From positions 558,001 to 622,000 of the forward strand of contig NZ_LT160640.1 of the NCBI RefSeq assembly GCF_900048895.1: DNA of 64,000 nt, in the 5' to 3' direction. The notes under the pieces were generated by a model. The model saw only the letters and a program-made list of their open reading frames with translations, made no database searches and had not been told where the DNA came from. This document shows, piece after piece, positions 1 to 7,308 of this stretch. The position numbers were made by a program, and so were the translations under genes. Within the stretch, counting starts at the first letter, position 1, and the number at the start of each line of letters is the position of its first letter. The stretch comes from Neglectibacter timonensis (GTDB lineage: Bacteria; Bacillota; Clostridia; Oscillospirales; Acutalibacteraceae).

Positions 1-267
1 GGTGATGAATTTTATATGTTCTTCTATGGAGCCGACAACAGAGAGGAGATACACCGGCGAATAGCAGCAGTATGGAAACAGATTGAACAGGGCTGCTTCC
101 GGCTTCCCAATGGTAATGATTATAAAATCAGGGCTTCCGGCGGAATCTCTTGGTATCCACAAGATGCAGATAATGCTTCTGACCTGATTCGCTTTGCTGA
201 CTTTGCCATGTATAGTGTGAAGCATTCCACGAAGGGCTCTGTCGAAGAATTCAGCAAGGAGGATTAG
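1..267 (+). CDS. Diguanylate cyclase (GGDEF) domain, C-terminal part, cut by window edge
   Basis: The first codons of the window read G-D-E-F, the second half of the GGDEF signature, so the gene starts before the window. What follows is the C-terminal half of a GGDEF domain, including the conserved stretch ASGGISWYPQDA and the helix around FADFAMYSVK. It ends at TAG 265-267. The EAL domain that follows (286-1077) is in the same reading frame, and the intervening codons look like the linker of GGDEF-EAL proteins, so this is probably the front half of one bifunctional cyclic-di-GMP enzyme broken by a nonsense codon. Whether the GGDEF half still makes c-di-GMP cannot be told without its N terminus. 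Confidence 0.85.
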   Translation, partial: GDEFYMFFYGADNREEIHRRIAAVWKQIEQGCFRLPNGNDYKIRASGGISWYPQDADNASDLIRFADFAMYSVKHSTKGSVEEFSKED

Positions 268-285
268 AAGAGAAATGCCCTTCTG

Positions 286-1077
286 GTGAATGGCCAGGAA
301 GCATTCGACCGCTTGATTGATGAAGCCTTAATAGAGTTTGCTTTCCAGCCCATTGTGGAAGTGGAGAGTGGAAAGGTCTATGGTTATGAGGCACTAATGC
401 GTTCACAACTGCCTCAGTTTTCCAGTCCTGAAGATATCCTGAGGGTGGCGCGTTCTCAGTCCAGGCTTTTAGCAATTGAAAAGTTAACAATTTATGGCGC
501 TATTAAAGCTTATGCCAGAATGAGAGCGGAAGGTAAAATCAGCCCTGACAGCAAAGTCTTTATCAATTCTCTCCCCAACCAAAGTCTGTCCGAACAGGAA
601 TTGGATCAATTGGCCGATCAATATGGAGGCATCCTTTCCAATATCGTTCTTGAAATTACAGAAAGCGAGGCAATGGACAGCAGTGTTCAAAGCCGAAAGC
701 ATATTGTTATCCGGGAAAAATGGGGCGGGCAGATCGCTGTTGACGATTATGGGTCGGGTTATAATGGGGCGTCTGTTTTACTGCATGTTGTGCCTGATAT
801 TCTGAAAGTGGATATCAGTATTATCCATCATGTCAACCAAAAGGCGGATAACTTAAAAATTCTGGAAAGTATTATCTCCTATGCCAGACACCAGGGAATC
901 AAAGTGCTGGCCGAAGGTGTAGAATCAAGGGAAGAAGTGGAAGCTTGTATTGCCGCCGGCGTAGATATGCTGCAGGGATATTATGTTGGAAAACCCGCTT
1001 ACGAAATAACCCCAGTCTCAAAACAGGCATTGCAGAATATTGCCGCTATAAAAAGATCGTCTCAGAAAATGTTCTGA
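286..1077 (+). CDS. EAL-domain c-di-GMP phosphodiesterase half
   Basis: EAL domain of about 250 residues. The catalytic features are all present: YGYEALMRS (the EAL Glu), FINSLPN (Asn), EITESE, the DDYGSGY loop 6 motif with both Asp, LKVDIS (Lys), AEGVES and the closing QGYYVGKP. The domain therefore looks competent to hydrolyse c-di-GMP to pGpG. It is in frame with the upstream GGDEF remnant, separated only by TAG 265-267. The nearest in-frame start is GTG 286, and the only good Shine-Dalgarno (AAGGAGG, 256-262) lies 23 bases upstream, too far to serve it. That argues for a broken fusion gene rather than two designed genes. A strong terminator follows directly. Confidence 0.85.
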   Translation: MNGQEAFDRLIDEALIEFAFQPIVEVESGKVYGYEALMRSQLPQFSSPEDILRVARSQSRLLAIEKLTIYGAIKAYARMRAEGKISPDSKVFINSLPNQSLSEQELDQLADQYGGILSNIVLEITESEAMDSSVQSRKHIVIREKWGGQIAVDDYGSGYNGASVLLHVVPDILKVDISIIHHVNQKADNLKILESIISYARHQGIKVLAEGVESREEVEACIAAGVDMLQGYYVGKPAYEITPVSKQALQNIAAIKRSSQKMF

Positions 1078-1078
1078 C

Positions 1079-1121
1079 AAAAAAGGTTCTGCACAAGTGT
1101 TACTTGTGCAGAACCTTTTTT
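1079..1121. terminator. Bidirectional intrinsic terminator
   Basis: Perfect 18-bp stem (1081-1098 with 1102-1119) around a 3-base loop, with an A run before and a T run after. It lies between the EAL gene (+) and the convergent HD-domain gene (-), and can end both. Confidence 0.9.
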
Positions 1122-1138
1122 GTCCTATTTGGAGTAAA

Positions 1139-1813
1139 TTAAAGAAGACGGGTATTGTTGATCAGCAATTCGAATTGCAGCCCTAAAGTCTGCGCCGCCT
1201 TTCGACAAAGTACCATACGGTCTAGAAAAATTTCAAAATATTCCATGACTGGGCATATTTCTGTCGCAATGGTAATAAGAAAGATACAGACCTTGTTTTC
1301 TGGATCGATCTCCAATTTGGTGTTTTCGACGGCATAATTTACCCGATCATGAATGTCAGCGTCCAAAATGGCGTTCTTGCGAACCCTCGTACGCCGGACG
1401 TCACTTTTATCGGATAGAATCAGCGCGGCAGCCAAAGGATTGACAGGGTAGGCTGTTTTTTCATCATGATGCCCTATAGCAGAACAAATCAACGCAATCT
1501 CTTCCGGCGGCATTTTCAGTTTATTCAGGATGGTAAAAGCCATCAAAGCGCCGCTATGCGCGTGATCCGCACGGTTTACTGTGTTTCCGATATCATGCAT
1601 GTATCCGGCGATTGCAGCAAGCTGACACATGCGCTCCGGATAGTTGAGATCCGCTAAAATATCCCGTGCATAGTTGCTGCTGCGTTTTGCGTGGGCAAAA
1701 CCATGTTCTGTGAAGCCGATTGCCCCAAGGCAATTGTTGCCGCATTCGATATAGCTGTGAATCTCCCTGTTGGAGAAAATTTCTTCCGGCAGAATCGTCC
1801 TATATTCCGACAT
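1139..1813 (-). CDS. HD-domain phosphohydrolase
   Basis: About 224 residues with the metal-binding HD pattern: an early His in HGFAHAKRSS, then GYMHDIGN (the HD pair), HAHSGA, IGHHDE and a late Asp in LILSDKSD. HD proteins hydrolyse phosphoesters, often of nucleotides; the substrate here is not recognisable. A longer reading from 1858 is possible, but ATG at 1813 has GGAG at the right distance and would overlap the upstream peptidase gene least; that Shine-Dalgarno sits across the peptidase stop codon, so the two genes look translationally coupled. The pairing with a PepV-type dipeptidase gives no clear functional link. Confidence 0.8.
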   Translation of the reverse strand: MSEYRTILPEEIFSNREIHSYIECGNNCLGAIGFTEHGFAHAKRSSNYARDILADLNYPERMCQLAAIAGYMHDIGNTVNRADHAHSGALMAFTILNKLKMPPEEIALICSAIGHHDEKTAYPVNPLAAALILSDKSDVRRTRVRKNAILDADIHDRVNYAVENTKLEIDPENKVCIFLITIATEICPVMEYFEIFLDRMVLCRKAAQTLGLQFELLINNTRLL

Positions 1814-1818
1814 ATGCT

Positions 1819-3198
1819 TTACTCCGCTGTGAACATGCGATACATAGCTTCCAGACAAATCTGTGCATGAAGCTTAAAACGCCTTAAATCCAGGTATTCA
1901 TTGCTGTTGTGAGCACGGCTGTCATCCTGATCCGAGAAGGTGCCACCGAAAGCCACCCCTTTGCCGTGCATCTGCCGTGCATAAGTTCCGCCGCCCATGG
2001 AGAATATTTCACATTCTTCTCCGGTAACGTCCTGATAAGCGCCGGAAAGGATGCCGATCAATTTGCTTTCCTTGGGCAGATAAAGCGGTTCTGCGTCGGA
2101 AAGCAGCACAAATTCCAGACCTTCATATGATTCTACTTTTTCCCTCAGGATACTGGCGATGTCCGTCCCCTTTTTTGTGGCAGGGTACCGGATATCCACA
2201 GTCAGGCTGCAGTTTTCTTCTACATTGACTAACCCCAAATTAAAGGTAAGCGCTCCGCTGGGCTCATCGCTCATTTTGATGCCGATCAGAGAACCGTCGG
2301 TACTAATGCCGATCTGCTCATGAATAAATCGGAAAAAGACACCCAGCCGTTCCGGTTCAAACGCTTCTGCCAGGAGTTTGACAAGGTAAGAAGCTGCGTT
2401 GAAACCGCTCTCCGGCATAGCGCCATGGCTGGCTCTGCCGTTTGACACAATATGTGCACCCAATTCAGTCCGGGTAAGTTCAAAATTTCCCTCTGCCGAT
2501 TTTATAGATTTAGAGAGCCGGTCGAACTCCTTCGACGTACAGACAATTTCACAGGTGGCTTTATAAGGGACGGCATTTGCAACTGTGCCGGATTGAAAAG
2601 AACGGATGAGAGGAGAATCATTTTTGCACTTGACAGAAAAATTCATAATACCCTTTTCGCAATTACAGATTCCGTAACTGGCATCCGGCGTGAAGCCCAT
2701 ATCAGGAAGCTGCTCGCTGGCGAAATAGTGTTTCATGTCGTCCATTCCAATTTCTTCCCCAGAGCCAAAAATGACACGGAGTTTCCGTTTGCCGGTGATG
2801 CCGGCATCTTTGAGCGCACGAAGGCAGTGCAACGCCACGATAGCCGGCCCCTTATTGTCACTGACTCCCCGGCCATAAGCATGATTATCATCGATCACCA
2901 TAGAAAAAGGATCCGTATTCCAACCTTCCCCAGCAGGAACTACGTCTACATGCGCCATAACTACGGCATTTTCTTCCCCTTCTCCATATTCAGCATGAGC
3001 TGCATAATATCCGACATTTTTTGTCTTCAGCCCATAGCTTTCCGCCAGTTCCATCATGGTATCAATTGCGCGGGCGGGCTCTTTACCATACGGATAATCT
3101 CCGTCACGCTCCCCGCATACAGAGGGAACGGCAACTATTTTGCCGAGATCGTTCAGAATATCGTCCCAATAATCAAGAATGTGTTCACCAAACAACAT
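1819..3198 (-). CDS. pepV: Sapep/PepV-family M20 dipeptidase
   Basis: 459 residues, usual size for PepV/Sapep enzymes, which are cytoplasmic zinc dipeptidases with an inserted lid domain. Metal and catalytic motifs are in order: MAHVDVVPAG (His and catalytic Asp), GVSDNKGP (bridging Asp), GSGEEIGMDD (catalytic Glu pair), and near the end MGGGTYAR and AHNSNEY (last His ligand). The start ATG at 3198 has AAAGGA 8 bases upstream and a sigma-A type promoter farther upstream. The gene is divergent from spmA and leads a two-gene unit with the HD-domain gene. Confidence 0.92.
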   Translation of the reverse strand: MLFGEHILDYWDDILNDLGKIVAVPSVCGERDGDYPYGKEPARAIDTMMELAESYGLKTKNVGYYAAHAEYGEGEENAVVMAHVDVVPAGEGWNTDPFSMVIDDNHAYGRGVSDNKGPAIVALHCLRALKDAGITGKRKLRVIFGSGEEIGMDDMKHYFASEQLPDMGFTPDASYGICNCEKGIMNFSVKCKNDSPLIRSFQSGTVANAVPYKATCEIVCTSKEFDRLSKSIKSAEGNFELTRTELGAHIVSNGRASHGAMPESGFNAASYLVKLLAEAFEPERLGVFFRFIHEQIGISTDGSLIGIKMSDEPSGALTFNLGLVNVEENCSLTVDIRYPATKKGTDIASILREKVESYEGLEFVLLSDAEPLYLPKESKLIGILSGAYQDVTGEECEIFSMGGGTYARQMHGKGVAFGGTFSDQDDSRAHNSNEYLDLRRFKLHAQICLEAMYRMFTAE

Positions 3199-3236
3199 AT
3201 AGATAAATCCTTTCTAAACCAATAATTTCTATTCTT

Positions 3237-3265
3237 ACGATACCTTGTTTCCAGGATAAAGTCAA
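3237..3265 (-). promoter_or_regulatory. Sigma-A type promoter of pepV
   Basis: Read on the minus strand: TTGACT, 17-base spacer, TATCGT, in the divergent gap with spmA and about 40 bases upstream of the pepV start. Confidence 0.6.
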
Positions 3266-3295
3266 GAACAACCATGTAGAAAAGGGGGAGGAAAC

Positions 3296-3880
3296 ATGTT
3301 AAATTATATCTGGTTCGGAATGATCGCTGCCAGTGTGATCTGTGCGGCAGCAACAGGCAGGCTGGAGGCGCTTTCCACAGCAATAATGAACGGAGCTCAG
3401 CAAGCAGTGGAGTTGTCCTTTTTTTTACTGGGCAGTATGTGCGCATGGATGGGGTTTTTGAGGATTGCGGAAAAAAGTGGGCTGACAGAACTGCTGGCAT
3501 CCGCTTTTTCTCCCGTGATCGATCGGCTGTTTCCGGAGTACAGAAAGGAACAGGAAATTAAGGGGAAAATCTGTATGAATCTTTCCGCAAATTTTTTAGG
3601 GTTGGGAAACGCCGCCACCCCTTTGGGACTTTCTGCAATGAAAGCAATGGCAGAAAAGAACTCCGGAGATAGTCCGACAAAGGGAATGATTCTCTTTGTC
3701 GTCATCAATACGGCGTCCATACAGCTTCTGCCAATCAATATGGCGGCGATCAGAAGCAGCTGTGGAAGTATGGAGCCATTTGGGATTTTACCGGAAATCT
3801 GGCTGACTTCTGCCGTTTCTCTTTTGGTGTGCGTACTGTTCTGCAAGCTTGCAGAAAGGGGTCCGCTATGGAACAGGTAG
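3296..3880 (+). CDS. spmA: Spore maturation protein SpmA
   Basis: 194-residue polytopic membrane protein of the nucleoside-recognition (Gate) family. The conserved stretch NFLGLGNAATPLG, followed by GMILFVVINTAS, marks it as SpmA. In Bacillus, SpmA and SpmB act in the forespore membrane and are needed for full dehydration of the spore core. ATG 3296 is preceded by GGGGGAGGAAAC, a strong ribosome binding site. The gene overlaps spmB by 13 bases, so the pair is coupled. No convincing forespore-type promoter was visible in the short divergent gap. Confidence 0.93.
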   Translation: MLNYIWFGMIAASVICAAATGRLEALSTAIMNGAQQAVELSFFLLGSMCAWMGFLRIAEKSGLTELLASAFSPVIDRLFPEYRKEQEIKGKICMNLSANFLGLGNAATPLGLSAMKAMAEKNSGDSPTKGMILFVVINTASIQLLPINMAAIRSSCGSMEPFGILPEIWLTSAVSLLVCVLFCKLAERGPLWNR

Positions 3881-4386
3881 GAGCGGCTGCATTGCCGGCA
3901 ATCATTGGAGCAATTCTGGTTTTTGGCTTTTTGAAAGGAATTGAGGTTTTTGATACTTTTCTAACCGGTGCAAGGGAGGGGATAGAAACTTCCTTCCACA
4001 TTTTACCTACATTGATCGGTTTGATTCTGGCAGTAAACATGGTACGGGAGTCAGGACTTCTCGATATGCTGTGTAGTTTAGTTGCGCCGGCGGCGCAGAT
4101 GATTGGTATATCCCCGGAAATTGCCCCGCTGGCGCTTTTACGGCCCGTGTCAGGCAGCGGTTCCTCTGCCTATACGCTATCCCTGCTGAAAGCGTTTGGA
4201 CCTGACAGCGAAACAGGGAAAATTGCTTCTGTATTATCGTCTTCTACAGAAACCACCTTTTATGCTGTAGCTGTCTATTTTGGAGCCTGTCATTATAAAA
4301 AACTGTATTATACAATTCCTGCGGCCCTTTTGGGAGATGTCGCTGCTGTAGTGTTGTCAATCCTTACAGTAAAATGGCTGGGTTGA
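3868..4386 (+). CDS. spmB: Spore maturation protein SpmB
   Basis: 172 residues, again of the Gate fold, with the SpmB hallmarks ALLRPVSGSGS and SSSTETTFYAVAVYFG. The start was set at ATG 3868 (AGAAAGGGG just upstream, first residues MEQVGAAALP), inside the end of spmA. It works with SpmA in spore core dehydration. The adjacent order spmA-spmB is the usual one in spore formers. Confidence 0.93.
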   Translation: MEQVGAAALPAIIGAILVFGFLKGIEVFDTFLTGAREGIETSFHILPTLIGLILAVNMVRESGLLDMLCSLVAPAAQMIGISPEIAPLALLRPVSGSGSSAYTLSLLKAFGPDSETGKIASVLSSSTETTFYAVAVYFGACHYKKLYYTIPAALLGDVAAVVLSILTVKWLG

Positions 4387-4464
4387 TTTTTCAGCATGTA
4401 ACCGTGTTTCATCCTGCGCTGTTTTCGAATTGGTTAATGGCCTGAACCGTAAGAAATCTGTCAT

Positions 4465-4493
4465 TTGCATTATGGTATATAAAATGGTAGAAT
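4465..4493 (+). promoter_or_regulatory. Sigma-A type promoter of the flippase-like gene
   Basis: TTGCAT, 17-base spacer, TAGAAT, about 40 bases upstream of ATG 4531. The same TTGCAT-17 arrangement occurs upstream of yicC and rplS. Confidence 0.5.
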
Positions 4494-4530
4494 AACGTTT
4501 ATGATCTGAAGCATAATGGAACGGTGAAAA

Positions 4531-5658
4531 ATGGAAACAGAAGAGAAAAAAGATTCTTTCCAACAGGAAGAAGTTCAAGGTTTGAAAAAGAAACGGAAAA
4601 TTCCTTGGGGAATGCTGTATATTGTTGTCACCATTGTTGCTGTGCTGCTGTTTGGTATTTTCAATCAGGAATTTGGCAATGTATTTAAAACTATCTCCAA
4701 TTTAACTCCCGGATATCTGACGATTGCAATTCTTGTCAGCGTCGTGTTTTTTGTTTTTGAGGGCGAAATTATCAGATTGCTCATGCATAGCCAAAATATC
4801 CATATGAAGTTTCAGTCAGGGTTGAAAATAGGGTTAATCGGCATCTATTATTCCTATATTACCCCTAGTTCTACCGGCGGGCAGCCCATGCAGTCCGCTT
4901 ATCTCCGAAGGGATAAGATACCAGTGGGAATTTCAACGGCAGTGCTGGTAATGAAATTTTTTTGCTATCAATGTGCATTTGTCCTTTGTTCTTTTGTTTC
5001 GTTCCTGTTTATGTATCCCAAACTATCAGAACAGAATCCGGGAATTCTTCCTTTTATTGTTTTGGGGTTAATTGTCAATGGATTATCAATCGTGTTTTTC
5101 CCGTCATTGTTCTTTAAACCGGTTTTGCATGGCATCTGTAGGGCGGCCAAATGGTTGGTCAATAAAATCGGTTTTTTGAAGAAGAGGTTCCATCTGCTGG
5201 ATTCCATTGACCGGTTCGAGGCGGACTTTGGCAGTTATACGGATGATTTTAAACAAAAGAAAAAAAGCCTTTTGGCTGGTATTCTACTGTCGATTCCACA
5301 ATTCATCCTGCAAATGAGCGTGATTTATTTTATTTTTCGAGCGTTCGGATACAGAGAAGTGAATTACTTTGAGATTTTTGCAATTCAAAGTTTGCTGCAG
5401 GTTTCTGTCTCCTTTATGCCTATGCCCGGTGCTTCCGGCGCTCAAGAAATAGGATTTTCCTCCTACTTCAAGAATTATTTTGTCAATAACGATCTCTATG
5501 CTGCCGTCATGGTATGGCGGTTTTTCACCTATTATTTGGTGGTGATAGCCGGAGCCCTTTTGGTGGTGGCAGACCAGTTCCTCTACCGTCGGAAGCAGCT
5601 GCACGATTCGGTTAACGTCCCGGCGGAAGCGGAGGAAGACTGTTCTGGAACAGACTGA
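4531..5658 (+). CDS. Flippase-like integral membrane protein (LPG synthase TM / UPF0104 family)
   Basis: 375 residues with a charged N-terminal tail, about eight hydrophobic segments and a charged C-terminal tail. The diagnostic stretch YYSYITPSSTGGQPMQ and, later, MPMPGASGAQEIGF match the lysylphosphatidylglycerol synthetase transmembrane family (the flippase half of MprF and its stand-alone relatives). There is no C-terminal aminoacyl-transferase domain, so it should not make lysyl-PG itself; a role in lipid or glycan-lipid translocation is inferred from the family. The gene stands alone between spmB and the convergent uracil-DNA glycosylase gene. Confidence 0.85.
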   Translation: METEEKKDSFQQEEVQGLKKKRKIPWGMLYIVVTIVAVLLFGIFNQEFGNVFKTISNLTPGYLTIAILVSVVFFVFEGEIIRLLMHSQNIHMKFQSGLKIGLIGIYYSYITPSSTGGQPMQSAYLRRDKIPVGISTAVLVMKFFCYQCAFVLCSFVSFLFMYPKLSEQNPGILPFIVLGLIVNGLSIVFFPSLFFKPVLHGICRAAKWLVNKIGFLKKRFHLLDSIDRFEADFGSYTDDFKQKKKSLLAGILLSIPQFILQMSVIYFIFRAFGYREVNYFEIFAIQSLLQVSVSFMPMPGASGAQEIGFSSYFKNYFVNNDLYAAVMVWRFFTYYLVVIAGALLVVADQFLYRRKQLHDSVNVPAEAEEDCSGTD

Positions 5659-5742
5659 TATGATCCCTCCCGATATCTGGAGGCGCTGCTTCAAAATAAA
5701 GCTTCAATAGAAATTGTACCAAATAGTAGTTCATTCAAAAAG

Positions 5743-5791
5743 AAGATGCTCCTGAATCTGGCTTTTTGCCGCCAGACTCAGGAGCATCTTT
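5743..5791. terminator. Bidirectional terminator
   Basis: GATGCTCCTGA-TCTGGC pairs with GCCAGACTCAGGAGCATC with one mismatch and a short loop. On the minus strand the stem is followed by a T-rich tract, on the plus strand by TTTG. It separates the convergent flippase-like and glycosylase genes. Confidence 0.75.
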
Positions 5792-5833
5792 GATAAAAGA
5801 AAGGGCGCAGCCTTTGCATCGTTTTTTCCGATA

Positions 5834-6412
5834 TTAATGCTTTGCAATATCACAGTCAAGCTCATCAATTTTATCCCGTAGCTTCAGAAAGTCTTCAAAG
5901 ACCGCAGGCTTTTGTGCCGGATTCCGCAGAAGTGCGGCGGGGTGCAGAGTGGGCATCATCAGTACATCCCTTTTTTCAAAGAAAATACCATGTTCTTTTG
6001 TAATTTTAATATCGGGCTTAATCATTTTTGCCGATGCGACCCGGCCTAGGCAAACGACTATTTTGGGGCGCATCAACGCAAACTGGTTACGCAGCCACCC
6101 GATACAAGCTTCCTGCTCCTCCGGCAGAGGATCTCGATTCGCCGGAGGACGGCATTTCACAATATTTGTAATGTACACATTGGTCTTTCTGTCCAAATCT
6201 ACAGCAGCCAGCAGCTTGTCCAGATATTGCCCGCCTCTGCCCACAAAGGCTTCTCCCTGAAGATCCTCGTTTTCTCCAGGCCCTTCGCCTACAAACAGAA
6301 GCTTTGCCTGTGGATTTCCCGCCCCGAAAACGACGTGGTTCCGTGTATCACAAAGACTGCAGTTCCTGCAGTGCAGACAGGCGTCCTTCAATTCCTCCCA
6401 ACGATGAATCAT
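5834..6412 (-). CDS. Family 4 uracil-DNA glycosylase (4Fe-4S)
   Basis: 192 residues. An N-terminal Cys pair (CRNCSLC), the uracil-site motif GEGPGENED, two more Cys (KCRPP and EACIGW) for the iron-sulphur cluster, and the C-terminal HPAALLRNP motif are those of type 4 glycosylases. The enzyme removes uracil from DNA to start base-excision repair. The start is ATG 6412 with AAAGGGG about 8 bases upstream, and a promoter is present. The gene is transcribed alone, divergent from pduL. Confidence 0.92.
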   Translation of the reverse strand: MIHRWEELKDACLHCRNCSLCDTRNHVVFGAGNPQAKLLFVGEGPGENEDLQGEAFVGRGGQYLDKLLAAVDLDRKTNVYITNIVKCRPPANRDPLPEEQEACIGWLRNQFALMRPKIVVCLGRVASAKMIKPDIKITKEHGIFFEKRDVLMMPTLHPAALLRNPAQKPAVFEDFLKLRDKIDELDCDIAKH

Positions 6413-6441
6413 GAATTTTTCCCCTTTGATGAATTTTTCTT

Positions 6442-6470
6442 ATTTTATCACAGCTTCAAAATAAAGTAAA
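6442..6470 (-). promoter_or_regulatory. Sigma-A type promoter of the uracil-DNA glycosylase gene
   Basis: On the minus strand: TTTACT, 17-base spacer, TAAAAT, about 30 bases upstream of the start codon. Confidence 0.6.
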
Positions 6471-6476
6471 TTCAGG

Positions 6477-6505
6477 TTGAAATTTTTACCCCCTGGTAGT
6501 AGAAT
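6477..6505 (+). promoter_or_regulatory. Sigma-A type promoter of pduL
   Basis: TTGAAA, 17-base spacer, TAGAAT, ending about 38 bases upstream of ATG 6544. It lies next to the divergent glycosylase promoter, with the two -35 boxes only six bases apart. Confidence 0.65.
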
Positions 6506-6543
6506 AAAACTGAAAGAACGGCGAAATGAAGGAGGAAATGTAA

Positions 6544-7110
6544 ATGAAAGTAATGGTCGAAACTTCAGCCCACCACGTACATGTATCTGAGCAGGACCTG
6601 GAGGCTCTGTTCGGGAAAGGTGCGGCTCTTACCAATAAGAAGGATCTTTCTCAGCCCGGTCAGTTTGCATGCGCTGAAAAAGTGGAGGTTATAGGTCCCA
6701 AGGGTTCCATGTCAATGTCTATTCTGGGACCTACCCGCCCTGAAACTCAGGTGGAGATTTCTTTGACAGATGCCAGAAAATTGGGAGTGACGCCGCCGAT
6801 CCGCGAATCCGGTGATCTGGAAGGTACCCCTGGATGTGTTCTGAAGGGACCGGCAGGTGAGATAGAACTTGCAAAAGGAGTAATCGCTGCCAAACGTCAT
6901 ATTCACTTTAATCCTGAGGAAGCAAAGGAAGCCGGTGTAACAGATAAGCAGATCGTTTCTGTAAAGGTGGAGTATAATGGGCGTAGCCTGACTTTTGGCG
7001 ACGTGGTCTGCCGGGTAAGTCCCAAATATGCGCTGGCTATGCATGTAGATACCGATGAATCCAATGCGGCGGCTCTTCCCGGCACCGTGGACGGAGAAAT
7101 TATTCTGTAA
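6544..7110 (+). CDS. pduL: PduL-type phosphotransacylase
   Basis: 188 residues made of two related beta-barrel halves. The zinc-binding motifs of the PduL family are present: HHVHVS near the N terminus and AKRHIHF in the second half. PduL enzymes move an acyl group between CoA and phosphate (propanoyl or acetyl), and replace Pta in many anaerobes. No microcompartment shell gene, acetate kinase or aldehyde dehydrogenase is adjacent and there is no N-terminal encapsulation peptide, so a housekeeping role in acetyl-phosphate formation is the likelier reading. AAGGAGG precedes ATG 6544. Confidence 0.9.
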   Translation: MKVMVETSAHHVHVSEQDLEALFGKGAALTNKKDLSQPGQFACAEKVEVIGPKGSMSMSILGPTRPETQVEISLTDARKLGVTPPIRESGDLEGTPGCVLKGPAGEIELAKGVIAAKRHIHFNPEEAKEAGVTDKQIVSVKVEYNGRSLTFGDVVCRVSPKYALAMHVDTDESNAAALPGTVDGEIIL

Positions 7111-7146
7111 GGCTGGTTTCGATTATATAGAAGAATATATTATAGT

Positions 7147-7235
7147 GGAAATACCTTTTGAAGCTAATTCAAAGGGTATTTCTAGTTTGGAGACAGAAGG
7201 TACGCCCGCAGGCGTTTTTTCTGTCTCCTTTTTCT
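7147..7235 (+). terminator. Terminator region after pduL
   Basis: Two hairpins in series. The first pairs GAAATACC with GGTATTTC (about 7148-7182). The second, at 7189-7228, pairs GGAGACAGAA with TTCTGTCTCC and has a small CGCC/GGCG stem in its loop; it is followed by TTTTTC. The second is a good intrinsic terminator and isolates pduL from the spoIIIA operon. Confidence 0.75.
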
Positions 7236-7308
7236 ATTTCAGGGCTTGTTCTATTTTGCTTTGCACGGAAATAGATATGAATATCCAAAAAAAGAGGGGG
7301 GAAAGAGA

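Noticed and set aside
2452-3225. Long plus-strand reading frame opposite pepV
   Set aside because: It has no family signature or ribosome binding site, and the minus strand encodes a full-length, motif-complete peptidase.
7236-7308. Sigma-E promoter for the spoIIIA operon
   Set aside because: One is expected from Bacillus, but no CATACA-like -10 with a matching -35 was found in this stretch, so none is claimed.
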